From: Kitasatospora phosalacinea
Lineage (GTDB): Bacteria; Actinomycetota; Actinomycetes; Streptomycetales; Streptomycetaceae
Direction of reading: 5' to 3'
Length of the DNA: 64,000 nt
NCBI RefSeq assembly: GCF_030268885.1
Contig: NZ_BSSA01000006.1
Coordinates: forward strand, 264,589 to 328,588
A program made the translations under genes and the position numbers. Position 1 is the first letter of the stretch. Each line of letters starts with the position of its first letter. Shown in pieces: positions 8,470 to 16,791 of this stretch. The notes beneath the pieces are model-generated. The model had not been told where the DNA came from and searched no databases. It worked only from the letters and a program-made list of their open reading frames with translations.

Positions 8470-10099
8470 CAGTGGAGACCTTCTGCGATCGGGCCGAGGG
8501 CCAGGGCCGGGAAGTAGGTGAGGCCGACGACGATCAGGACGACGCTCGACAGCAGGCCGACGAACAGCGGCCGGTGGGTGGGCAGGGTGCCCGCGCTCAC
8601 GGGCACCGGCTGCTGCCTGGCCAGCGATCCGGCCAGCGCCAGCACGAACACCATCGGCAGGAACCGGCCGAGCACCATCGCCAGGCCCAGCGCCGTGTCG
8701 TACCACGTGGTGTTCACCGTGATGCCCGCGAACGCCGAGCCGTTGTTGTTGCTTGCGGAGGTGAACGCGTACAGCACCTCGGAGAAGCCGTGCGGACCGG
8801 AGTTGAGCATCCCGGCCCGCTCGCCGGGCAGCGCGATCGCCGCACCCGTGCCGATCAGCACCAGCACCGGGGTGGTGAGGATGTACAGGGAGGCGAACTT
8901 CATCTCCCGGCCGCCGAGCTTCTTGCCCAGGTACTCGGGGGTGCGGCCGACCATCAGGCCCGCGACGAACACCGCGACGACCGCCAGGACCAGCATCCCG
9001 TACAGGCCGGAGCCGGTGCCGCCGGGTGCGATCTCGCCCAGCATCATGTCGAACACCGTCAACCCGCCGCCGAACGGCGTGAACGAGTCGTGGAAGGAGT
9101 TCACCGCACCGGTCGAGGTCAGCGTCGTCGAGGCCGCGAACAGACTGGACGCGGCGACGCCGAAGCGCTGCTCCTTGCCCTCCAGCGCCGCCCCGGCCGC
9201 CTGCAGCGCGCTGCCCGCGTGCTGGTGCTCGAAGAAGGTGACCAGTGCGGTCGAGGCCGCCCAGAACAGGCCCATCACGGCGACGACCGCGTAGCCCTGG
9301 CGGTGGTCGCCGACCATCCGGCCGAAGGTGCGCGGCAGGGCGAACGGGATCACCAGCAGCAGGAAGACCTCCAGCCAGTTGGTGAAGCCGGTCGGGTTCT
9401 CGAACGGGTGCGCCGAGTTGGCGTTGTAGAAGCCGCCGCCGTTGGTGCCCAGCAGCTTGACGACCTCCTGCGAGGCCACCGGCCCGCCCGGGATCGACTG
9501 GGTGCCGCCCGTGAGGGTCGTCACCTGGTGGAAGCCGTGGAGGTTCTGCACCATGCCGCTCGCCGCCAGCACCAGCGCGAGGACGATCGACAGCGGCAGC
9601 AGCAGGCGCAGCGAGATCCGGGTCAGGTCGACCCAGAAGTTGCCGACCCGGTCGGTGCGGTGGCGGGTGAAGCCGCGGATCAGCGCCGCGACCACCGCGA
9701 TGCCGACCGCCGCCGAGACGAAGTTCTGCACCGCGAGACCGGCCATCTGCACCAGGTGGCCCATCGCCGACTCACCGGAGTAGGACTGCCAGTTGGTGTT
9801 GGTGGTGAAGGAGACCGCGGTGTTCCACGCCTGGTGCGCTTCCATCTCGGGCACGCCCAGGCTCAGCAGCAGGTGGGTCTGCAGCCGGATCAGCCCGTAC
9901 AGGAACAGCACCGAGAGCGCGGAGAACGCCAGCACCGAGCGCAGGTACGCCGACCAGTTTGTAGAGACCGCGCTCGGCTCTGAGGTGCTTGGCGGAGGTG
10001 AGCAGGTGGGCGATGCAGTCGCCCAGGGGGCCGGTAGCACAGGGCCAGCGCGCCGACGAGGGCGAGGGCCTGCAGCCACCCGGCGGGAGTGGCGCCCAT
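8469..10099 (-). pseudogene. kdpA: kdpA, potassium channel subunit, frame-disrupted 5' end
   Basis: The body from about 9960 down to 8469 is a normal KdpA: filter segments such as [33 protein letters not shown] and [13 protein letters not shown], with about ten membrane helices. The beginning is split over three frames. ATG 10099 gives [20 protein letters not shown] then CYRP. A run of five Gs (10026-10030, plus strand) shifts the frame, after which [20 protein letters not shown] and LYKLVG can be read. A second break at about 9949-9960 joins this to [12 protein letters not shown] and lacks the 7-8 residues expected there. The uninterrupted frame could start at GTG 10079 but would have an unrelated N terminus lacking helix 1. 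Real decay or sequence error. Confidence 0.75.
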
Positions 10100-10100
10100 G

Positions 10101-10190
10101 TCAGAACTTCTCCGGGTGGACCAGCGCGAGGACGAGGTACCCGACCAGCGCGGCGGCGACGAGGAGACCCGCTATGTGCTCGGCGCTCAC
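10101..10190 (-). CDS. kdpF: potassium-transporting ATPase subunit F
   Basis: A 29-residue single-helix membrane peptide from GTG 10190 (begins VSAEHIAGLLVAAALVGY, ends LVHPEKF). Size, the single hydrophobic helix, the HPEKF end and the position immediately before kdpA match KdpF, the small stabilising subunit. Its GTG overlaps the stop of the preceding 27-residue ORF, and its stop lies one base from the kdpA ATG. Confidence 0.85.
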   Translation of the reverse strand: MSAEHIAGLLVAAALVGYLVLALVHPEKF

Positions 10191-10270
10191 AGCTTCTCCA
10201 CCCCCCGCGCGATCAGGGCGATGACGGCGAACACGGCGACCGTGAGACCGACGTGGATCAGGTCTGACAT
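10187..10270 (-). CDS. 27-residue membrane peptide leading the kdp operon
   Basis: ATG 10270 encodes MSDLIHVGLTVAVFAVIALI followed by ARGVEKL: one hydrophobic helix with a basic end. Its stop overlaps the kdpF start (GTGA), so it is the first gene of the operon and coupled to kdpF. GGTGG 5 bases before the ATG is the likely ribosome binding site. It resembles a second KdpF-like or regulatory peptide; function unknown. Confidence 0.7.
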   Translation of the reverse strand: MSDLIHVGLTVAVFAVIALIARGVEKL

Positions 10271-10275
10271 GGCAT

Positions 10276-10328
10276 CCACCAAGGTGGCTCGGAACGGGGA
10301 CCGGCGCTTTCGCCGGCCCCCTGAGCCA
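10276..10328 (-). promoter_or_regulatory. structured kdp leader with competing hairpins
   Basis: On the transcribed (minus) strand, TGGCTC (10328-10323) can pair with GAGCCA (10290-10285), enclosing a strong inner stem CCGGCG-AAAG-CGCCGG (10316-10301) flanked by GGGG/CCCC. The 3' arm overlaps by 3 bases the 5' arm of a second small hairpin, CCACC (10287-10283) with GGTGG (10280-10276), and that GGTGG is the presumed ribosome binding site of the first kdp ORF. The two structures are partly exclusive, as expected for translational control. No known riboswitch class is recognised. Confidence 0.4.
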
Positions 10329-10404
10329 AACAGCGCGAACGCCCGCCGCCGCGGTTCCTGACGCCGCCCATACGGCCGCCCCGGCAACCTTGACGCCGCC
10401 TTGA

Positions 10405-10448
10405 CAGCGCCTCGGCAACGCCTCGGCAACGCCTCGGCAGCGCCTCGG
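10405..10448. repeat. 11-bp tandem repeat upstream of kdp
   Basis: Four consecutive 11-bp units of the form CA(G/A)CGCCTCGG between the Sir2 gene end and the kdp leader. Two units are identical and two differ at one position. No known regulator site is assigned. Confidence 0.7.
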
Positions 10449-10468
10449 CGCCGGGCGCGCCCTCCGCA

Positions 10469-11308
10469 TCAGGGCAGGTCGGCGGCCAGGGCGGTCAGGG
10501 TGTCGCCGAGCGGGGCGTCGATCCGGGCGGTGGCGAGGTCGTCGCCGCGGGTGGTGCCGCGGGTGACGATGGCGACCGGCTTGCCGCTCTTCGCCGCGTG
10601 CCGGACGAAGCGCAGGCCGGACATCACGGCGAGCGAGGAGCCGAGCACCAGCAGCGCCCGGCCCTCGTCCACCAGCCGGTAGCAGTGCTCGACCCGGTCC
10701 TTGGGCACGCTCTCGCCGAAGAACACCACGTCCGGCTTGAGGACGCCGCCGCAGACCGCGCAGGGGGCGACGGTGAAGGAGGCGACCAGGTCGTCCGGCA
10801 GCTCGACGTCGCCGTCCGGGTTGATCCGCGAACCGGCGTCCCGGAAGGCCGGGTTGAGGGCGGCGAGGCGCTCGTCGAGGGCGGCGCGGGCGGTGACGGC
10901 GCCGCAGTCGAGGCAGACCACCCGGTCCAGGCCGCCGTGCAGCTCGACGGCGTCGGCGGTGCCCGCGGCGCGGTGCAGGCCGTCCACGTTCTGGGTGATC
11001 ACCGCGGAGACCCGGCCCGCCGCCCGCAGCCGGGCCACCGCCAGGTGCCCGGCGTTCGGACGGGCCCGGGCGATCACCGCCCGCCCGGCGTGGCTGCGCG
11101 CCCAGTAGCGGCGGCGGGCGGACTCCCCCGCGACGAACTCCTGGTACGTCATCGGCGCCCGGTTGCGGCGCACCCCGTCCGGCCCCCGGTAGTCCGGAAT
11201 GCCGGACTCGGTGGACAGCCCCGCCCCGCTCAGCACCACCACCCCGCCGCCGTCCAGCAGCCGGGCCACCTCGGGGAGTCCGTCCTCGTACGTGCTCATG
11301 CCCTCCAT
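10469..11308 (-). CDS. SIR2-family NAD-dependent protein deacetylase
   Basis: 279 residues. The NAD-binding start GAGLSTESGIPDYRG (about 29-43), the catalytic histidine motif TQNVDGLHRAAG, and two zinc-binding pairs (CLDC at about 147 and CAVC at about 192) identify a sirtuin that removes acyl groups from protein lysines using NAD+. A second ATG at 11299 is an alternative start. It lies upstream of the kdp operon on the same strand but is separated from it by the leader region. Confidence 0.92.
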   Translation of the reverse strand: MEGMSTYEDGLPEVARLLDGGGVVVLSGAGLSTESGIPDYRGPDGVRRNRAPMTYQEFVAGESARRRYWARSHAGRAVIARARPNAGHLAVARLRAAGRVSAVITQNVDGLHRAAGTADAVELHGGLDRVVCLDCGAVTARAALDERLAALNPAFRDAGSRINPDGDVELPDDLVASFTVAPCAVCGGVLKPDVVFFGESVPKDRVEHCYRLVDEGRALLVLGSSLAVMSGLRFVRHAAKSGKPVAIVTRGTTRGDDLATARIDAPLGDTLTALAADLP

Positions 11309-11345
11309 TGTGGAACGCCCGGGACGGAAGCCGGCCGGACCGGCG

Positions 11346-12026
11346 TCAGGGATCCGTACGGGCCAGCAGCACGCCGCCGGTCAGGAACACCCCGAGCAGT
11401 CCCGCCCAGAGCAGGTGCACGCCGGTCCAGTGCGGGTGCCCCGGGGGCAGGAAGACCGCGAACCGGTCCGGCAGCAGGGCGGCGGCGATCACCAGCAGGA
11501 GGACGCCCGGGGCCGCGGTCGCTCCCCCCTGCTCGCCCCCGGTCAGCCGCAGGCCCAACGCGGCCAGGGCGAGGGCGACAACGGTCAGCGCTCCAGCCTC
11601 CGTGGCGAGCCCGCCCCAGGGGAACAGGGACCGCACCTCGGGCGCCGCCGCCGCCCGGGCCAGGACGGCGGTGGCCGTCCAGACCACCGCGCCGACCGCG
11701 AGGACCGGGACCGCCCGCACGACCCGGCGGAGCAGCGGCCGCACCGGAAGGACCCCCGTCGTCCGCGCAGCCCTGTCATCCAGCGCGAAACCCACGGCGA
11801 GTGCCACCACGACCGCCCCGACCCGGCAGAGCAACGCGGCGTCGGACAGGCCCAGGCCCGCCCCCAGGGCGGCGGGGAGAGCGGCCGTCGACAGCGCGAC
11901 GGACCCGCCGAGCAGCAGGGGCGTCCTGGGGGTCTGCCGCAGTGCGGGCCCCAGGAGGGCGACGGCCAGTCTTCCGGCCGACTGCTTCCTGGCTGTCCCG
12001 GCGGTCCGGGGCGGCGCGCTCAGCAT
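11346..12026 (-). CDS. multi-pass membrane protein, ABC-exporter partner
   Basis: 226 residues with about six hydrophobic segments, Ala/Leu/Val rich, no catalytic motif. ATG 12026 overlaps the stop of the preceding membrane gene by 7 bases. Position as the last gene of the sigma/anti-sigma/ABC operon suggests a membrane subunit or an accessory of the exporter. Not recognised by family. Confidence 0.65.
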   Translation of the reverse strand: MLSAPPRTAGTARKQSAGRLAVALLGPALRQTPRTPLLLGGSVALSTAALPAALGAGLGLSDAALLCRVGAVVVALAVGFALDDRAARTTGVLPVRPLLRRVVRAVPVLAVGAVVWTATAVLARAAAAPEVRSLFPWGGLATEAGALTVVALALAALGLRLTGGEQGGATAAPGVLLLVIAAALLPDRFAVFLPPGHPHWTGVHLLWAGLLGVFLTGGVLLARTDP

Positions 12027-13639
12027 CCTGCCACCTGGTTCCCGGTGACTGCCTCGGGCGCCGGGACGCCGAGCAGTTCGGCGGCACGGTCGACCGTGGT
12101 GCCGTGCGCGGAGAACTCCGCCCAAGCGGCCTTGACCGTTTCCGCGGTTCGCCCGCCCTCCTGCCCGATCAGGGCGAAGGCGAGTTCCGCGGCCCGCGGC
12201 TCGAACGAGACGCCGGCGGCGGATCCCAGGAGCGGCATGCTGATCGCGCCGCCGAAGGTCCGGTCGCGAACGGACCGCAACGCCTCGCGCGTGCCCGGAG
12301 TGGCTTCCCCGGCCAGCCAGAGCACGAGCACCGCACGGGCCCCGCACACCATGGACAGTCGGGGCCGGTCGGGCACCTCTCCGGTGACCACCCGGTAGGC
12401 GAACCCAGTGGCGAACCCGGCCACGGCGTCACTGCGGCGATCACCGGCCGCGGCTCCGTCGCTCCAGTCCGTTCCGACCGTCACCGCGCCGGGCGTGCCC
12501 GCCGCGGCGTCGTCGCGGCTCCAGGACTCGGGCAGCGCAGTGCCCCCGTTCGCGTCGGCGAACGGCAGGACCCGCTGCCGGACGGTGTAGCCGGCGCCCG
12601 CCACGTCCTGCGGGACACGGTGCAGCACGCCCTCTGCCACCTGCTGCCACTCCTGCTTCCACCGGTCGAAACCCTCGAAGGCGCAGTAGGTGACCCCGTT
12701 CCCGACGGTGCAGTCCTGGTACGCGGCAGGATGCTCGGTGAACGCGGTGCGCCGCTCCACGACCGCGGAGGAGACTCCCCGGGTCTGCACGACCCCCGTG
12801 ACCAGCACCCCCGCCCCGGCAACCGCGGCCACCACCTTCAACCCGGCGCCCCGACCACCGCTCCGCAGCACCGCGACGGTCGCGAGCAGCACCGCCAGCG
12901 CCGCAAGCCACCCCGCGTGCGCCGCGGCCGGACGGGCCGTCAGGACGACTGGCAGCGGCGCCGCGTTCTCGTCCTCGAACGCCAGCAGCCCGAGCCAGCG
13001 CCACGACGAACCGGCGTTGAGCGCCCCGGCGAAGGTCAGGACGCCGAGCCCGACCACGGCTGTCGGCGCGACCACGCCCGAGGTCGCGAAGACGGACAGC
13101 AGGACGCCGATCACCCCAGCCAGCAGCACGCACAGCGGTCCTGCCAGGAGGTCCCAGTAACGGACCTGGCCGACCGCGCCCGGCCGGTTCGCCAGGTACC
13201 CGATCCTGGCCGCTGTCAGCACCGCGGCGATCAGCACGGTCGGGAGCAGCGACAGCAAGTGGGCGAGGACCCGCCGGGCGCGGCCGACGACCAGGGTCTC
13301 GTACACCGTCTCGGTGGAGTCGCGGTGCGAGCGCAGCGCGGCCTGGTTCGCCGCCAACAGGGCACCGGCGGCGAGGAGCAGCAGGGGCAGGTGGACGAAC
13401 CAGGATTCGTCCTGCAGCACCGGGAAGCGGTGTGCGGCGTCCCCCGTGGCCAGATCGAAGATCCAGAAGGCGGCGTAGAGTCCCGACGCGGCCAACAGTG
13501 CCGGGTGCCGCAGCAGCCGTACGGCCTCGACCCGGGCGAGCCCGGAGACAGCCCCGCGGCCGCCCCGGGCCACGACCCTCCCGGGCGACGGCCGGCCCTG
13601 CTCGGTGGAGGTTCCGCCGAGAGCGGTCGACGACGTCAT
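12020..13639 (-). CDS. ABC-2-type transporter membrane subunit, large
   Basis: 539 residues. The first half contains about six membrane helices with the EAVRLLRHPALL entry and ESWFVHLPLLLLAAGALLAA helix typical of ABC-2 exporter permeases. The second half (about 290-539) is mostly soluble and contains Cys (QDCTVGNGVTYCAF), probably an extracytoplasmic domain before or between final helices. Its ATG overlaps the ABC ATPase stop (ATGA). It would form the channel for the ATPase encoded just upstream. Substrate unknown. Confidence 0.7.
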   Translation of the reverse strand: MTSSTALGGTSTEQGRPSPGRVVARGGRGAVSGLARVEAVRLLRHPALLAASGLYAAFWIFDLATGDAAHRFPVLQDESWFVHLPLLLLAAGALLAANQAALRSHRDSTETVYETLVVGRARRVLAHLLSLLPTVLIAAVLTAARIGYLANRPGAVGQVRYWDLLAGPLCVLLAGVIGVLLSVFATSGVVAPTAVVGLGVLTFAGALNAGSSWRWLGLLAFEDENAAPLPVVLTARPAAAHAGWLAALAVLLATVAVLRSGGRGAGLKVVAAVAGAGVLVTGVVQTRGVSSAVVERRTAFTEHPAAYQDCTVGNGVTYCAFEGFDRWKQEWQQVAEGVLHRVPQDVAGAGYTVRQRVLPFADANGGTALPESWSRDDAAAGTPGAVTVGTDWSDGAAAGDRRSDAVAGFATGFAYRVVTGEVPDRPRLSMVCGARAVLVLWLAGEATPGTREALRSVRDRTFGGAISMPLLGSAAGVSFEPRAAELAFALIGQEGGRTAETVKAAWAEFSAHGTTVDRAAELLGVPAPEAVTGNQVAGC

Positions 13640-14514
13640 CGCAGCACCCCCTGATCGGCCGCGGGGGCACCGTCGAGGAGGAGCAGGTAGCCGTCCTCCA
13701 AGGTGGGTGCGAGCCGTCGGGCCTCCTGCGGAGGCGTGCCGATGTTGCGGAACGTACCTTCGCCCGTCCGCCAACCGGCCAACGCGGTGCGGTCCCGCTC
13801 GGTGCTCGACCAGACCCGGCCCTCCGCAACGGCTTTGAGCTCGGCGGGCAGCCCCTGGAACTTCACCACCCCGCGGTCCAGGACGATCACCCGTCGGCAG
13901 AGGGCGGAGACGTCCTCGGTCTGGTGGGTGGAGAGCAGGACCGTCCGCCCCTCCCCCAGGTCGGCGACCAGTTCGCGGAACCTCAACCGCTGCTCCGGGT
14001 CCAGGCCCACGGTCGGTTCGTCGAGGACCAGCAGGTCGGGGTCGCCGATGATGGCTGCGGCCAGGGCGACCCGCTGGCGCATCCCTCCGGACAGCGCCTT
14101 GATCTTCTTGGCGCGCTGGTCCGCCAGGCCCACCGTCTCCAACACCCTGAGCACCTCGGCACGGCGGGCCCTGCGGTCCGTCAGCTCCTTGAGGATCGCC
14201 ACGTAGTCGACGAACTCCAGTGCGGTGAAGCCCGGGTGGAAGCCGGGGTTCTGCGGCAGGTAGCCGAGACGGCGCCGGATCGCCAACTTCCCCGGTCCGG
14301 TCCCGGGGTCCTCCCCCAGGAGCGACAGCTCGCCCCGGTCCGGGGAGATGGCCGTGGCCAGCACCCTGAGCAGGGTCGTCTTGCCGGCGCCGTTCGGCCC
14401 CAGCAGCCCCGTCACCCCCGGACGCAAGACGAACGAGACGCCGTCGAGCGCCGGTCGCCCTCGGAAGCCCACTGATACGGAACGGACGTTCACCGTACTC
14501 TCGGAACCGGACAT
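13636..14514 (-). CDS. ABC transporter ATP-binding protein (exporter type)
   Basis: 292 residues from ATG 14514 with GGGAGA upstream. Walker A LGPNGAGKTTLL (about 37-48), Q-loop YLPQNPGFHPG, signature LSGGMRQRVALA, Walker B LLVLDEPTVGLDP and switch His (STHQTED) are all present. The C-terminal 90 residues are an accessory domain. It pairs with the two downstream membrane proteins. The arrangement resembles antibiotic- or peptide-exporting ABC-2 systems. Confidence 0.92.
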   Translation of the reverse strand: MSGSESTVNVRSVSVGFRGRPALDGVSFVLRPGVTGLLGPNGAGKTTLLRVLATAISPDRGELSLLGEDPGTGPGKLAIRRRLGYLPQNPGFHPGFTALEFVDYVAILKELTDRRARRAEVLRVLETVGLADQRAKKIKALSGGMRQRVALAAAIIGDPDLLVLDEPTVGLDPEQRLRFRELVADLGEGRTVLLSTHQTEDVSALCRRVIVLDRGVVKFQGLPAELKAVAEGRVWSSTERDRTALAGWRTGEGTFRNIGTPPQEARRLAPTLEDGYLLLLDGAPAADQGVLR

Positions 14515-14590
14515 TGGTCTCCCATCGATTGACGTCCGCACCTCGGGGCGGCCCCGAAGACGGTCTGCTCCGGTCTTCGGAGCCGAAAGG

Positions 14591-15511
14591 TCAGGCCGTC
14601 GAACGACGGCCGCTCCGCCACGAGCCCTGCTCGAACCTGTGCCGCTGGGCCGCGACCAGCCCGGCCCCCACCGATGCCACCAGCACGCAGGCCGCCTGGG
14701 CCGGGCCGGTGAGCAACGCGGACCGGGTGGTGCTGCCCCACCCCGCCCACGCCACGGACGCCACCCAGACCGCTCCCGCGACACCGGCGGCAATCCCTGC
14801 TTCGAGGTAGGCCGACAGCGCGAGCGCCAGCGTGACCACCGCGAGCGAGGGCGCCAGCCAGCCGAACAACGCCAGTCCCTGCACCGGCATGGCCAGGGCC
14901 GCCACCGCTCCGAGCACCGCACTCGTGAGCAGCACGGTGGCGCTGCGCAGCAGGACCAGACGCAGGCTGCTCACCGGCATCACCAGCCCCAGCTCGTACA
15001 TCGGATCCGCCGCCGGCCCGTACGACAGCGCCACGCCGGTCACCGGGACGAGCGGCGCGACGAGCAGCAGCACCGTCGCCGAGACGGCCGGCGAAAGGCG
15101 GGCGGCCAGCAGCGCGAAGAGCAGGGCGGTGACCGCAGCGGCCAACCAGGACCGCCGCAGCACCGGAGTGGCCATCGCCAACCGGGCGAGGTGCTCGGGT
15201 ACGCCGACCGTGACGAACAAGCCTTCCAGCCGACTACGTGACGGCGCGTCGAGCCGCTCCGAGAGCTGTCGCCACCCCGCGTCGGTCCGGCTCCGCGACG
15301 CGATCGAGGCCAGTACGGTTCGGCAGTGGAGGCACTGTCCGAGGTGGTCCTCCACCTCGACGAACAGTTCCGCCCGCAGCGCGCCCCGCGCGTACCCTTC
15401 GATCCGGCTCGCGGAAACGTGCACATCCTCCGCTCCGACCGCTCCGACCGCTCCGACCGCTCCGGCCGCTCCGGCCACCCCGACCTCGGGGCCGCGCTGG
15501 TCCGCGCTCAC
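14591..15511 (-). CDS. zinc-finger anti-sigma factor fused to a multi-helix membrane domain
   Basis: 306 residues from GTG 15511, overlapping the sigma factor stop (GTGA). The N-terminal region has the zinc anti-sigma motif HLGQCLHC (HxxxCxxC) in a short helical domain. The C-terminal 180 residues have about six membrane helices, many more than the single helix of usual anti-sigma factors, and look like an ABC-2-type module. The N-terminal tail contains AAGAVGAVGAVGAED encoded by a 9-bp tandem repeat. It probably holds the sigma factor at the membrane until a signal arrives, perhaps from transporter activity. Confidence 0.78.
   Translation of the reverse strand: MSADQRGPEVGVAGAAGAVGAVGAVGAEDVHVSASRIEGYARGALRAELFVEVEDHLGQCLHCRTVLASIASRSRTDAGWRQLSERLDAPSRSRLEGLFVTVGVPEHLARLAMATPVLRRSWLAAAVTALLFALLAARLSPAVSATVLLLVAPLVPVTGVALSYGPAADPMYELGLVMPVSSLRLVLLRSATVLLTSAVLGAVAALAMPVQGLALFGWLAPSLAVVTLALALSAYLEAGIAAGVAGAVWVASVAWAGWGSTTRSALLTGPAQAACVLVASVGAGLVAAQRHRFEQGSWRSGRRSTA
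15431..15475. repeat. 9-bp tandem repeat inside the anti-sigma gene
   Basis: Five in-frame 9-bp units (CGCTCCGAC three times, then CGCTCCGGC twice) coding for a Gly/Ala/Val linker on the minus strand. Copy-number change would alter linker length without frameshift. Confidence 0.8.
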
Positions 15512-16047
15512 GCCAGTTCCTCCCGCAGTCGACGCCGTGCCCGGCTGGCCCGGGACTTGACCGTCCCCTCCGGAATCCTCAGCGCCATCGACGCCTCCTT
15601 CACCGTCATCCCCTCCAGCACCGTGGCCGCCAGCACCGATCGCAGATCGGCGGGCAGTCGATCGATGGCGCCACCGACATCGCCGTACGCGACGCCGTCC
15701 AGTGCGCTCTCCTCGGCCGACGGCACCGGCTCCTCCCGCCCCCGGAAGCGCACGAGCAACGCCTGCAGGCGCTGTCGCGCCCCGTGCCGACGGCCCGCGT
15801 CGGCGAGCCGCCGGACGCAAATCCGCCACAGCCATCCCGCGACGTCCACGTCGTCCTGCCTGCGGTAACGGGAAGCCCCCCGCCACACGCTCACGAAGAC
15901 CTCCTGCACGATGTCGTCCACCAGTGCCGGATCCGCGCACCGGTACCGGAGTCTCGCCTCCAGCCAGGGCGCGTAGTGGCGGTAGAGGACCTCGAACGCC
16001 GCACGATCGCCGTCCGCCACCGCGCAGAGCAGCGCCGCGTGATCCAT
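15508..16047 (-). CDS. ECF RNA polymerase sigma factor
   Basis: 179 residues from ATG 16047, chosen because GGAG lies 7 bases upstream; ATG 16059 is an alternative four codons earlier. Region 2 (about 10-75) has FEVLYRHYAPWLEARLRY and the DDIVQEVFVSVWRG motif; region 4 (about 120-175) has LPADLRSVLAATVLEGMTV and the HTH IPEGTVKSRASRAR. It would direct RNA polymerase to its own operon and is controlled by the coupled zinc anti-sigma factor. The operon also carries the ABC exporter, so the regulon includes at least that. Confidence 0.92.
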   Translation of the reverse strand: MDHAALLCAVADGDRAAFEVLYRHYAPWLEARLRYRCADPALVDDIVQEVFVSVWRGASRYRRQDDVDVAGWLWRICVRRLADAGRRHGARQRLQALLVRFRGREEPVPSAEESALDGVAYGDVGGAIDRLPADLRSVLAATVLEGMTVKEASMALRIPEGTVKSRASRARRRLREELA

Positions 16048-16354
16048 TCCCTGCTCCATCTCCCCTGCCACACCCCCTGATCGCCCCTGCCCCTTGCGGC
16101 GGTTCACTCCCGGGCGAACTTTTTTCGTGATCTTGTCCCTCGCCCGTTCGACCGGCAACGACGACGGTCCACCGGCCGAGTATGGCAAAGACACGGCCTA
16201 TGCGAGACCAAATCCCGCCCATGGTTGGTTTTCAGCCATTCGAATTTTGATCATGCGCATATTTCGGCAATGCCTTTCGCGCACGGATCGACCGTCTATA
16301 GCCTCCGGGAGTCGACCGCACCCGCGTTCGACTTCTCCCACGAGAGGAATGCCC

Positions 16355-16663
16355 ATGCGCACGAATGGCTTAACTGCCAAGCGCGCTGCCGTCGTCCTGG
16401 CCGCGACCCTCGCGATCGGCGGCGGGATCGGCGTGACGTCGGCCAGCGCCGCCTCCGCCCCCTCCTGCGTGTCGTACTACAGCACCAGCAGTTGGGTGAC
16501 CAACACCACCCGGGCGACCAACAACTGCAGCTACGACGTGCGGATCCGGTTCGACTGGTCGAACCACGTGGACGGACCGTGCACCACCATCGCCGCCTAC
16601 GGCGGTTGGCACTCGGAGACCGTGGCCATCACCGCGTCGTTCCAGGGCGCCTACACCTGCTGA
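16355..16663 (+). CDS. secreted small disulfide protein, tendamistat (alpha-amylase inhibitor)-like
   Basis: 102 residues from ATG 16355 (GAGAGGA upstream; ATG 16349 also in frame). A clear signal peptide (basic start, AAVVLAATLAIGGGIGVTSA, cleavage near SASA-AS) leads to a mature part of about 70 residues beginning APSCVSYY. Four cysteines occur at spacings close to tendamistat (C-x18-C-x17-C, then a terminal C), and APSCV matches the inhibitor's start. The inhibitory Trp-Arg-Tyr triplet is not present; SSWVTN is at that place. So family membership is likely but amylase inhibition is not assured. An AT-richer stretch (16200-16320) upstream has a TATAGC that could be a -10. Confidence 0.6.
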   Translation: MRTNGLTAKRAAVVLAATLAIGGGIGVTSASAASAPSCVSYYSTSSWVTNTTRATNNCSYDVRIRFDWSNHVDGPCTTIAAYGGWHSETVAITASFQGAYTC

Positions 16664-16744
16664 ACCGACCGGAGCGGGCGGCCCACAGGGGCTGACCACC
16701 CCCGAAAAGCCGCCGGGTAATTCCACGGAAGGCAGAACAGGCTC

Positions 16745-16791
16745 GTCCGGTTCCGATTCCGGTTTTATCGGCACCGGAACCGGAACCGGAC
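16745..16791 (+). terminator. strong hairpin after the tendamistat-like gene
   Basis: Arms 16745-16763 and 16773-16791 pair at 18 of 19 positions around a 9-base loop, 82 bases after the stop codon. Confidence 0.6.

Noticed and set aside
10276..10328. c-di-AMP (ydaO) riboswitch before kdp
   Set aside because: Too short and lacking the conserved pseudosymmetric core; left as an unclassified leader.
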